A stretch of DNA of 5,851 nt from Actinomycetes bacterium (lineage in GTDB: Bacteria; Actinomycetota; Acidimicrobiia; Acidimicrobiales; RAAP-2), in contig JAJYWG010000017.1 of assembly GCA_021791615.1 (NCBI GenBank), forward strand, positions 1 to 5,851. Direction: 5' to 3'. The notes under the pieces are model-generated. The model was not told where the DNA came from. It saw only the letters and a list, made by a program, of their open reading frames with translations, and searched no databases. Both the position numbers and the translations under genes were made by a program. Below are positions 1-4,798 of this stretch, piece by piece (position 1 is the stretch's first letter; each line of letters opens with the position of its first letter).

Positions 1-207
1 GGTGCGGCCGGAGTGATCTTCGCGAGCACCGACGGCGGCGTGACGTGGGCAACCCAGGCGGTTCCCTCTGACGTACTCGCCGTCGGCGACATGACGTGCC
101 CTACGGTCACGACCTGTTTCGCCGTTGCGACAACGCCGGGAACATCGGGATCGGCCTTTGGGAAAACGAAGCTTCTCGTGGGCTCCGCGAGCAGCGCAGC
201 TCGATAG
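1..207 (+). CDS. C-terminal end of an Asp-box (BNR-like) beta-propeller protein, 5' end outside the window
   Basis: The frame is open from base 1 and stops at TAG 205-207, followed at once by a second in-frame TAG. The 68 visible residues include STDGGVTW (residues 9-16), a good match to the Asp-box S-x-D-x-G-x-T-W found in turns of sialidase-type and photosystem-stability-type beta-propellers. About 17 residues later comes TCPTVTTC, a closely spaced Cys pair followed by FAVA. I recognise similar Cys-containing propeller blades from secreted proteins of high-GC actinobacteria. The last stretch (GTSGSAFGKTKLLVGSASSAAR) is the closing strand and tail. The full protein is probably exported and structural or carbohydrate-binding, but one blade cannot define a substrate or enzyme activity. 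The signal peptide, if any, lies outside the window. A GTG at 13 is in frame but is internal, because coding continues upstream of it. Confidence 0.75.
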   Translation, partial: GAAGVIFASTDGGVTWATQAVPSDVLAVGDMTCPTVTTCFAVATTPGTSGSAFGKTKLLVGSASSAAR

Positions 208-381
208 TAGGCCTCGACACGCTCAACGAGTTCGACGAGCCGTAAACAACCTTGGGGCGAAGGAGCGTTTTTGCCAGCGAGACCATTCGGCCCCCCCCGG
301 CCGGCGGTCGGGGTCACGCGTGGCAGCGATGTTCGCCGAGATTAGGGGCGTCGTCGTTCGGCAAAGGTGGGCGCGAGATCG
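208..381. other. Convergent intergenic region with weak hairpins and a C8 tract
   Basis: This gap separates two convergent genes. Two weak stem-loops could end transcription. CCTT/AAGG at 250-263 has a 6-base loop and is followed four bases later by T5 (268-272). CGGCC/GGCCG at 288-303 encloses the end of a run of eight C (291-298). Neither is a textbook terminator. No RNA gene or convincing small ORF was seen. Confidence 0.3.
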
Positions 382-948
382 CTATCCGGCTACCCCGTTG
401 ATGTAGGGCTCTAGGTCGGAGATGACGGCGAGCCTCACATCCTCGGGCTCTAAGTTTCGAGCGAAGACGGACACGATCTCCTGTCCAACGTCGCCGACCG
501 CACCCCAGACCGAATCACTCCCGAGGTATCGGAAGTCGACGGGCTGCCCGGACACCTGGAGCACGACGCGTTCCCAGGTCCCGAGCGGGTCGTCGTCGAC
601 GAAGGCAGGACGCACACGCTCGTGGTCGACACCTTCGTGCCAGAGCGCCTGCGACAGGCTGTGGACGACGTTCTCGAACACAAAGCCGACGGGTGTGTCC
701 TGTCTCAGGGGATGGGTGGTGACGCGGACCAGAGGAGCCCCCTGACTCCGGGGGTCCCCGTGCGCCAAGTCGACTTCATCAACTCTTCCTGTCGACCCGC
801 CGTGGCCACCGACCCAGCGTGATCCGCTCCAGGACTCGTCCAGCCCGTACAGGGGAAAGCCACATGTCCGTACCGCACGGTCACGTCGGCGCCGGTGTTC
901 GTTTTCGAGGGCGCGACGAGATTCGGGCGACGACGGCCGCAATGACAT
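382..948 (-). CDS. Hypothetical protein, 188 aa, function not recognised
   Basis: I do not recognise this family. The protein reads like genuine soluble coding sequence. It has an Arg-rich charged N-terminus (about residues 9-25), then CGFPLYGLDESWSG (about 29-42) and a GG-rich loop (VGGHGG). An alternating acidic/hydrophobic body follows, including VDEVDLAHGDP, LVRVTTHPL, FVDDDPLGTWERVVLQVSG, and a C-terminal LAVISDLEPYINGVAG. No signal peptide or membrane segment is visible. The start is set at ATG 948, with a G-rich stretch (GGGGG) about 4-8 bases upstream as a weak ribosome site. The frame stays open upstream into the IS3 element, which is expected at this GC content. The gene begins 87 bp from the IS3 end and points the same way as orfB, so it could receive read-through transcription from the IS. 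Its 5' end could also have been changed by the insertion. Confidence 0.65.
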   Translation of the reverse strand: MSLRPSSPESRRALENEHRRRRDRAVRTCGFPLYGLDESWSGSRWVGGHGGSTGRVDEVDLAHGDPRSQGAPLVRVTTHPLRQDTPVGFVFENVVHSLSQALWHEGVDHERVRPAFVDDDPLGTWERVVLQVSGQPVDFRYLGSDSVWGAVGDVGQEIVSVFARNLEPEDVRLAVISDLEPYINGVAG

Positions 949-1031
949 GCGCCCCCACGAGTACCCCCGACCGCAGTTCGGGCAGGCGTCCCTGCCGCGT
1001 TCGCCCGCAGCCGCGTCGGGCGGTGTGGACC

Positions 1032-1035
1032 GGCC
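1032..1035. repeat. Possible target-site duplication GGCC, orfB side of the IS3 element
   Basis: GGCC directly abuts the TG terminus of the IS3 element, and GGCC also abuts the CA terminus at 2376-2379. A 3-4 bp duplication is normal for IS3-family insertion. GGCC is a palindrome and common in GC-rich DNA, so the match could be chance or an outward extension of the inverted repeat. Confidence 0.45.
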
Positions 1036-1053
1036 TGGGTTTGGCGGAGACTC
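1036..1053 (+). repeat. IS3 terminal inverted repeat, orfB (right) end
   Basis: The 18 bases TGGGTTTGGCGGAGACTC pair with the opposite IS end at 15 of 18 positions. The ten-base core GCGGAGACTC (1044-1053) is identical at both ends. These are the sites where transposase would bind and cleave. Confidence 0.8.
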
Positions 1054-1066
1054 TCGCGCTTTGAAC

Positions 1067-1999
1067 TCACGCCACCGCGGCGTGAGGATGAGAAGCGTAG
1101 TAGGTGGACTCAACTTCAGTCGGGGTGCAATCTGTGAGCTCTGAGTGGAGGCGTCGCTCGTTGAACCACTCGACCCACGCGCAGATCGCAACCTCGAGGT
1201 CTGTGAGGCCCTTCCACGGGCCGCCGTTGCGCTCGAGGACGGCAGGGTTGCGGTAGAGCTCGGTCTTGAAGAGTCCGTTCATGGTTTCTGCAAGGGCATT
1301 GTCATAACTTGTCGCTACGGTGCCAATCGAGGGAGCGGCGCCGATGTCTGTGAGCCGCTGGGTGTAGGCGATCGAGGTGTATTGGGATCCCGCGTCCGAA
1401 TGGCATACGAGGCCGGTTAGGCCGACGTTGCGCCTGACCCACGCAGCCATGTTGAGTGCGTCGAGCACCAACGCCTCGCTCATCGAGCGCGAGGCCTTCC
1501 AGCCGACGATGCGCCGGGAGAAGCAGTCGATGACGAAGGCGACGTAGACGACGCCCGACCAGGTGGCGCAGTAGGTAAAGTCGCAGACCCACTTCGTATT
1601 TGGCGCGCTGGCACTGAAGTCGCGCTTCAGGCGGTCGGGCGCCCGCAGCGCCGCCTTGTCAGCGTGGGTCGTAAAGCGCTTCACATCCCTTCTGGCGCCA
1701 CGGATTCCGAGCTGGCGCATGAGCCGGGCCACCTGATCTCGCCCGACGTCGTGGCCGGCCCTGTGGGCCGCCTGCCAGAGCTTGTGGCGGCCGTAGACCG
1801 AGTAGTTGGCTACCCACAGCGCCAGGAGGATCGGGAGGAGGAGGGCGTCGCTCAGCGCCCGGGCAGACGGCGGCCGGGACTTGCGCGAGTAGTAGGTGGA
1901 GGGGGCGACCCCGAGGGTCTCGAGGATCGGCTCGACCCCCCATCGACGCCCACCGGTTGATGTGTCCCGGTGGGCGTCGACGAAGGTGACTACTTCTTC
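1067..1999 (-). CDS. IS3-family transposase orfB (DDE integrase domain), expressed as an OrfAB frameshift fusion
   Basis: This is the catalytic half of the IS3 transposase. The frame reads EEVVTFVDAHRD (overlapping the end of orfA), then GVEPILETLGVAPSTYY, an HTH_21-like region ending in SVYGRHKLWQAAHRAG and ARLMRQLGIRGARR, then the rve integrase core. The catalytic triad is intact: Asp in WVCDFTY, Asp in CHSDAGSQYTS, and Glu in NALAETMNG, with exactly 35 residues between the second Asp and the Glu, the D-D(35)E spacing. The C-terminal WVEWFNERRLHSEL is the usual IS3 ending. No ATG or GTG lies near the orfA/orfB junction. The first usable GTG is at 1732 and would remove the HTH region. Expression therefore probably needs a -1 frameshift near the orfA stop, giving a fusion of about 420 aa. 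The start coordinate marks the overlap region, not an initiation codon. Confidence 0.9.
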   Translation of the reverse strand, partial: EEVVTFVDAHRDTSTGGRRWGVEPILETLGVAPSTYYSRKSRPPSARALSDALLLPILLALWVANYSVYGRHKLWQAAHRAGHDVGRDQVARLMRQLGIRGARRDVKRFTTHADKAALRAPDRLKRDFSASAPNTKWVCDFTYCATWSGVVYVAFVIDCFSRRIVGWKASRSMSEALVLDALNMAAWVRRNVGLTGLVCHSDAGSQYTSIAYTQRLTDIGAAPSIGTVATSYDNALAETMNGLFKTELYRNPAVLERNGGPWKGLTDLEVAICAWVEWFNERRLHSELTDCTPTEVESTYYASHPHAAVA

Positions 2000-2331
2000 G
2001 ACTGGCGGTCGAGCTCCGCCCCAAAGAAACTTGCAGCGGCCCGGAGAATGTCGTTCGCCCGGCGGAGCTCCTTCACTTCCTTGCGCAGCGTGCGCAGCTC
2101 CTCGTGCTCGGGGGTACTGAGCCCACCGCGCGCGCCCGCGTCGACCTCCGCCTGCTTGACCCAGTTGCGCAACGACTCGACGCCGACGCCGAGCTGGCGG
2201 GCCACCCGGCTGATCACCGCCTGATCGCCGGGGTGTTCGCGTCGGAGCTCGCCGACCATGCGCACGGCGCGGGACTTCAGCTCATCCGGGTACCGCTTCT
2301 GTGCCGGGCTCTTGCCCGCTGGCTTGTCCAT
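1990..2331 (-). CDS. IS3-family transposase orfA (helix-turn-helix and leucine zipper)
   Basis: This 113-aa protein is the DNA-binding part of the IS3 transposase. An N-terminal KRYPDELKSRAVRMV segment starts the HTH_Tnp_1 fold. VISRVARQLGVGVESLRNWVKQAE (about residues 39-62) is the helix-turn-helix that recognises the IS ends. ELRTLRKEVKELRRANDILRAAASFFGAELD (about 78-108) is a leucine-zipper-type coiled coil for multimerisation. Start is ATG 2331, with GGAG two bases upstream as a short-spaced ribosome site. Stop is TAG 1990-1992, directly after two AAG lysine codons. OrfB continues in the -1 frame from here. On its own the protein would act as a DNA-binding regulator, and joined to OrfB it is the transposase. 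It appears intact. Confidence 0.92.
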   Translation of the reverse strand: MDKPAGKSPAQKRYPDELKSRAVRMVGELRREHPGDQAVISRVARQLGVGVESLRNWVKQAEVDAGARGGLSTPEHEELRTLRKEVKELRRANDILRAAASFFGAELDRQSKK

Positions 2332-2357
2332 GACTCCAGCCTCGCTTCCAAGGTATG

Positions 2358-2375
2358 GAGTCTCCGCGGATCCCA
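2358..2375 (-). repeat. IS3 terminal inverted repeat, orfA (left) end
   Basis: On the minus strand this reads TGGGATCCGCGGAGACTC inward from 2375. It matches the other end except at positions 5, 7 and 8. The stretch from here to the orfA ATG is 26 bp and must hold the IS promoter downstream of the repeat or within it. Confidence 0.8.
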
Positions 2376-2379
2376 GGCC
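2376..2379. repeat. Possible target-site duplication GGCC, orfA side of the IS3 element
   Basis: This is the second copy of the GGCC next to the IS3 element (the other is at 1032-1035). It lies at the first bases of the surviving transposase fragment, so the IS3 end marks exactly where that gene is interrupted. Confidence 0.45.
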
Positions 2380-3117
2380 GATTCAGTGCTCGCGTTCTGC
2401 GACCACTGGAAGGAGGTCTCGGGGCACGACCCGCACCTGCTCGTCATGGACCAGAAGGTCACCACCCACCCCGTCCTCGGCGAGCTAGACGCCCGCGGCG
2501 TCAAGTTCCTCACGCTTCGAATGCGCTCGCCCAGCCTCGTCCACTACATCAACCGACTCACCCCGGCCGAGTTCACCACGATCACCTTGGACCGGCCTGG
2601 CCCCTACCACCGGCCGAAGGTCCACGAAGACCCCGCCGTCAAACTGATCGGCTACCCAGGCACTGTCCGCCAACTGATCGTCACCGGGCTCGGCCGGCCC
2701 GCCCCGACCGTCATCATCACCAACGAACGTGAGCTGCCCGCCAAAGCGCTGATCGCGCACTACGCCCGGCGGATGACCATCGAGCAACGCCTCGCCGAGA
2801 TCATCCGCGCCTTCTGCGCCGACGCGCTGTCGTCCACTGTCAACTTAAACGTCGACCTCGACGTCGTCCTCGCCGTGCTCGCCCAAGCGCTGCTGGCCGC
2901 GCTCCGCGCCCGCCTTCCCGGCTACGCCCAGGCGACCCCCGACACCATCCAACGCCGCTTCCTCGAGACCCCCGGCCAGATCATCACCACCGCCGTTGCC
3001 GTCACCGTCCGCTTGGAACGGCGCGCCTACTCACCGGTGCTGCGCCAAGCAGCCCTCCCCGCCGACACCTCCATCCCCTGGTGGGGAGGCAAGAAGCTCC
3101 GCTTCGAGTTCGCCTGA
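2377..3117 (+). pseudogene. 3' half of a DDE transposase (IS4-like superfamily), truncated at the IS3 junction
   Basis: The frame enters from the IS3 end and codes for 246 residues to TGA 3115-3117. Visible family features include ADSVLAFCDHW, HLLVMDQKVTT with a probable catalytic Asp at 2449-2451, and GVKFLTLRMRSPSLV. Further on are the GYPGTVRQLIV and PTVIITNERELPAKALIAHYARRMTIEQ segments, with a probable catalytic Glu at 2782-2784, then NLNVDLDVVLAVLAQALL. I know this layout from DDE (DDE_Tnp_1-like) transposases of about 450-550 residues, so roughly the N-terminal half, including the first catalytic Asp, is missing. The upstream codons are IS3 sequence and an ATG-free read-in. No matching N-terminal half is seen on the far side of the IS (before 1032). 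It cannot be active as it stands. The exact IS family name is uncertain. Confidence 0.8.
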
Positions 3118-3253
3118 CACTTCCGACCCCCTCAAGGTTGCGGTGAATCCCCTGCGTGGAAATCGGCGTTAGCGGTCGCTTGAGACGGCCCTCGGTCACG
3201 ACCGGAAGCCTCGCGCAGAGGTGTTTCACTCTGAGTCGGCAGCACTCCTCACG
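3118..3253. other. Intergenic region after the transposase remnant; probable lost IS end
   Basis: This stretch should contain the right end of the truncated IS, but with its left partner missing the inverted repeat cannot be identified. An imperfect palindrome CGGTC-AC-GACCG (3193-3204) lies about 50 bp upstream of the -10 element of the next gene. It could be an operator or a chance GC-rich hairpin. A GTG at 3221 is in frame with the next gene but is a less likely start. Confidence 0.3.
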
Positions 3254-3266
3254 TACACTCCGGGCG
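3231..3266 (+). promoter_or_regulatory. Probable promoter for a leaderless transcript
   Basis: TACACT (3254-3259) fits the actinobacterial -10 pattern TANNNT (4 of 6 to TATAAT). CTGAGT at 3231-3236, 17 bp upstream, is a weak -35 (3 of 6). Transcription from such a -10 would begin about seven bases on, at or next to the GTG at 3266. No ribosome-binding sequence precedes that GTG, so the two observations together point to leaderless initiation. Confidence 0.5.
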
Positions 3267-3685
3267 TGGCGGGTTACACCCACCTATACGTCGTCGGCGG
3301 CGAGGGGGGCTTCGCAGGTGCAGACGGCGTCAACCCGATCAAGACGCTCATCCTGGTCGGGGGGGCCGACCGCGTGTGGTTTGAGGGGCGCTACTTGGAC
3401 CCGAACCATGGCCCGATGGGCAAGCTGAAGACGATCGTTCCGGCCGAACCCGAGCCCCTGGATGCTCTACTCGATGCCTGCCTGGCGTTTCACCCTGCCC
3501 CGTTTCGCGATTGCCCGAGCTTCACGTCGGTCGTGGAACAGCTCGGCGACACCGAACACCTCGAATTCAGCGTCTGGACTGCGATCCCTAGGGCGTGGCC
3601 ACGACTGCGTGAGGAGGGCCGCTCCATCTTGCCCACCCTGCACATCTGGAGCGCGAAACTGGAGGCCCTCCAGGTTGAGGACTGA
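3266..3685 (+). CDS. Hypothetical protein, 139 aa, first gene of a three-gene cluster
   Basis: I do not recognise the family. The protein begins MAGYTHLYVVGGEGGFAGAD, a beta-strand then a Gly-rich turn. It continues with a second hydrophobic strand before a charged tip (TLILVGGADRVWFEGRYL). A linker with several Pro/Glu follows, then a helical stretch (LDALLDACLAF), an SFTSVVEQLG helix, and a C-terminal IPRAWPRLREEGRSILPTLHIWSAKLEAL helix. It has no signal peptide or membrane segment, so it should be cytosolic. The GTG at 3266 is preferred because a -10-like TACACT lies seven bases before it. The in-frame GTG at 3221 would add 15 residues of unremarkable sequence. The gene ends 39 bp before the next, on the same strand, so co-transcription is likely. 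It lies just beyond a truncated transposase, an accessory-type location. Confidence 0.7.
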   Translation: MAGYTHLYVVGGEGGFAGADGVNPIKTLILVGGADRVWFEGRYLDPNHGPMGKLKTIVPAEPEPLDALLDACLAFHPAPFRDCPSFTSVVEQLGDTEHLEFSVWTAIPRAWPRLREEGRSILPTLHIWSAKLEALQVED

Positions 3686-3724
3686 AGTTGCCGACGCAGC
3701 CACCCCCGGATTTGGCGTAACGAG

Positions 3725-4084
3725 GTGAGAAACTCCCAGCGGTGGGAACCGGATGACGTGCTCCCGATATTCGCGTATGGAACCCTTCTCGAGCCGCCAA
3801 CCTTGGAAGCTCTTGGACTTGTACCTACCGCCCGGCAGGCGGCCGTGGCCATGGGCCAGCGCGTTCAAGGCGAGCGGGAGTACCCGGCCGTGTCGTTTGA
3901 CAGTGGGACAGAGGAGATTTCCGGGCAGCTGCTCTGGTTCGACTCTGAGGTTCTTGGTGACGTGATCCGTCGGCTCGATTCCTACGAGGACCACCCACGC
4001 TTGTTTCGGAGAGTCCAAGTGCAAGCCACCACTGCGGAGGGCCAGGTCGTCGCCTATAGCTACGAGTGGTCAAATGCCCGCTGA
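3725..4084 (+). CDS. Gamma-glutamylcyclotransferase/AIG2-like family protein
   Basis: The fold signature is clear. FAYGTLLEP (residues 16-24) carries the YGTL form of the family's Y-G-S/T-L substrate-binding loop. YPAV (53-56) and ISGQLLWFDSEVL (65-77) follow. LDSYEDHPRLFRRVQVQ (84-100) matches the L-D-x-Y-E-...-R-x-V region, in which the conserved Glu (here Glu88) is the general acid/base of this family. Known members release 5-oxoproline from gamma-glutamyl peptides or amines, but many bacterial AIG2-like proteins have no assigned substrate. The 119-aa length is normal for the short form. GTG 3725 is the longest start. GTG 3758, giving MLPIFAYGTL, is equally credible and typical for the family, with GGA four bases upstream. 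Its stop overlaps the next gene's start by 11 bp, which suggests coupled translation. It is a cytosolic protein. Confidence 0.82.
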   Translation: MRNSQRWEPDDVLPIFAYGTLLEPPTLEALGLVPTARQAAVAMGQRVQGEREYPAVSFDSGTEEISGQLLWFDSEVLGDVIRRLDSYEDHPRLFRRVQVQATTAEGQVVAYSYEWSNAR

Positions 4085-4598
4085 ATCAGGTCGAGAGTGG
4101 TGGGACTACCTCGATGCGGCGTCTCGGAAGGTCAAGATCGCGCGCTACCACGCCGAGAAGCTGGACGCTCTTCTTCAATCCGGAGCGGCTGCCACAACAG
4201 TCGCAGTTCAGGCCCACTTCGAGGGGGTGCTATACGCGCTGGTAGCTGCCTGGGACAAGACCGAAGAGGGGATCAACCTTCAGTTCTCTCTCGGCTTGGC
4301 CCAGGATGACCTACACGACGCCCTCAAGGAGATGCCGAAGTCTCGTCTTCGCTCGAGTTTGTTCAAGCTGTACCAGTCCGCAATCGCGGCTGACGTTCGA
4401 TCGATCCGACGACTCGCGGTGCACCACTCCTACAAAAAGACCCCGCGAGGTCCACAACTCGAGGTCGAGTTGCCGACGGGTAAAGCGTACGGGGGATCAC
4501 GGACACTGATCGTGTACGCCAACGCAGCTGTAAGCCACTTGGAAAGCCTTGAGCCGCTACTCGACCAACTTTGTCAGGTGGCACCATCCGTGAAGTAG
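4074..4598 (+). CDS. Helical protein of unknown function with a HEPN-like R-x4-H motif, coupled to the AIG2-like gene
   Basis: The 174 residues are mostly predicted helix. A basic/amphipathic start (YLDAASRKVKIARYHAEKLDALL, about 12-34) is followed by AVQAHFEGVLYALVAAWDKTEEGI (about 44-67). A short helix precedes VRSIRRLAVHHSYKK (108-122) and a closing helix (NAAVSHLESLEPLLDQLCQV). The HEPN ribonuclease signature is R-x4-6-H near the end of a late helix. Here Arg112-x4-His117 and Arg113-x4-His118 both fit, and the following H-S-Y-K-x-x-P-R-G resembles the post-motif turn of several HEPN-like proteins. This is suggestive, not proof, because the residue after the Arg is usually Asn or Asp. ATG 4074 overlaps the upstream gene by 11 bp, with GAGTGG just upstream. 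There is no membrane segment. It may be an RNase-like effector or simply a conserved helical partner of the AIG2-like protein. Confidence 0.7.
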   Translation: MPAESGREWWDYLDAASRKVKIARYHAEKLDALLQSGAAATTVAVQAHFEGVLYALVAAWDKTEEGINLQFSLGLAQDDLHDALKEMPKSRLRSSLFKLYQSAIAADVRSIRRLAVHHSYKKTPRGPQLEVELPTGKAYGGSRTLIVYANAAVSHLESLEPLLDQLCQVAPSVK

Positions 4599-4610
4599 CG
4601 CCTCGGCGCT
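4597..4610 (+). terminator. Short GC hairpin at the end of the three-gene cluster
   Basis: AGCGC-CTCG-GCGCT forms a five-bp stem with a four-base loop; the next bases in (C/G) could pair as well, leaving a two-base loop. It starts inside the stop codon of the last gene. It is followed by TCAAGTCATT, not a clean T-run, so termination here is likely weak or factor-assisted. Confidence 0.35.
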
Positions 4611-4798
4611 TCAAGTCATTGCAAGAGGTCCACATGCGAGCCTCACGGTTGGGCGCCCCGATCACGCAGGGTATGTGTCCCAATCCGTCGGCGCGAGGGC
4701 AGGCCGAAGTGCCGTTCGGGGCGTAGGGGCGGAAGGAACCTCGGATCAGACCCTGGCGTCAAGCGCGCACGGCTGCACAACGAATGAGATCCATCGAT
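4611..4798. other. Convergent intergenic region, nothing recognised
   Basis: This lies between the stop codons of two convergent genes. No tRNA, repeat or convincing ORF was found. A 12-codon ATG frame on the minus strand (4794-4759, ending TGA) directly follows the membrane-protein gene but is too short to support. Confidence 0.4.

Larger units (their letters stand above)
1036..2375 (-). mobile_element. IS3-family insertion sequence, about 1340 bp, both ends present
   Basis: The element carries orfA (2331-1990) and orfB (about 1999-1067) on the minus strand in the classical IS3 order, with orfB in the -1 frame relative to orfA. Both termini can be seen. TGGGTTTGGCGGAGACTC reads inward from 1036, and the minus strand reading inward from 2375 is TGGGATCCGCGGAGACTC. 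They match at 15 of 18 positions and end in TG...CA. The ATG of orfA is 44 bp from its end, and the stop of orfB is 31 bp from the other end, as usual for compact IS3 elements. The length fits the family (1.2-1.6 kb). GGCC flanks both ends. The ends could extend outward to CGG (1031/2380), because the symmetry continues there. Confidence 0.85.

Noticed and set aside
382..1191. Longer version of the 382-948 gene starting at 1191
   Set aside because: It would run through the IS3 end and into orfB, and the added residues look non-coding.
1659..2024. Minus-strand 121-aa frame between orfA and orfB
   Set aside because: It is a shadow in the wrong frame. The true orfB frame through this stretch reads TFVDAHRD, STYY and GRHKLWQAAHRAG, as in IS3 transposases.
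2104..3117. Complete 337-aa plus-strand gene starting at 2104
   Set aside because: Residues before about 2377 are antisense to IS3 orfA and its terminal repeat. Only the part from the IS end onward matches a transposase.
3467..4024. Minus-strand frame (185 aa) across the three-gene cluster
   Set aside because: It lies opposite the AIG2-like gene, whose YGTL and LDSYED motifs are clear, and it spans two genes without any recognisable domain of its own.
4611..4745. tRNA or attachment-site remnant in the convergent gap
   Set aside because: No T-loop GGTTCGA-type sequence, acceptor pairing or direct repeat could be found.
4759..4794. Short minus-strand ORF (11 aa) after the membrane-protein gene
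   Set aside because: It is too short, with no ribosome-binding site or conserved feature to support it.
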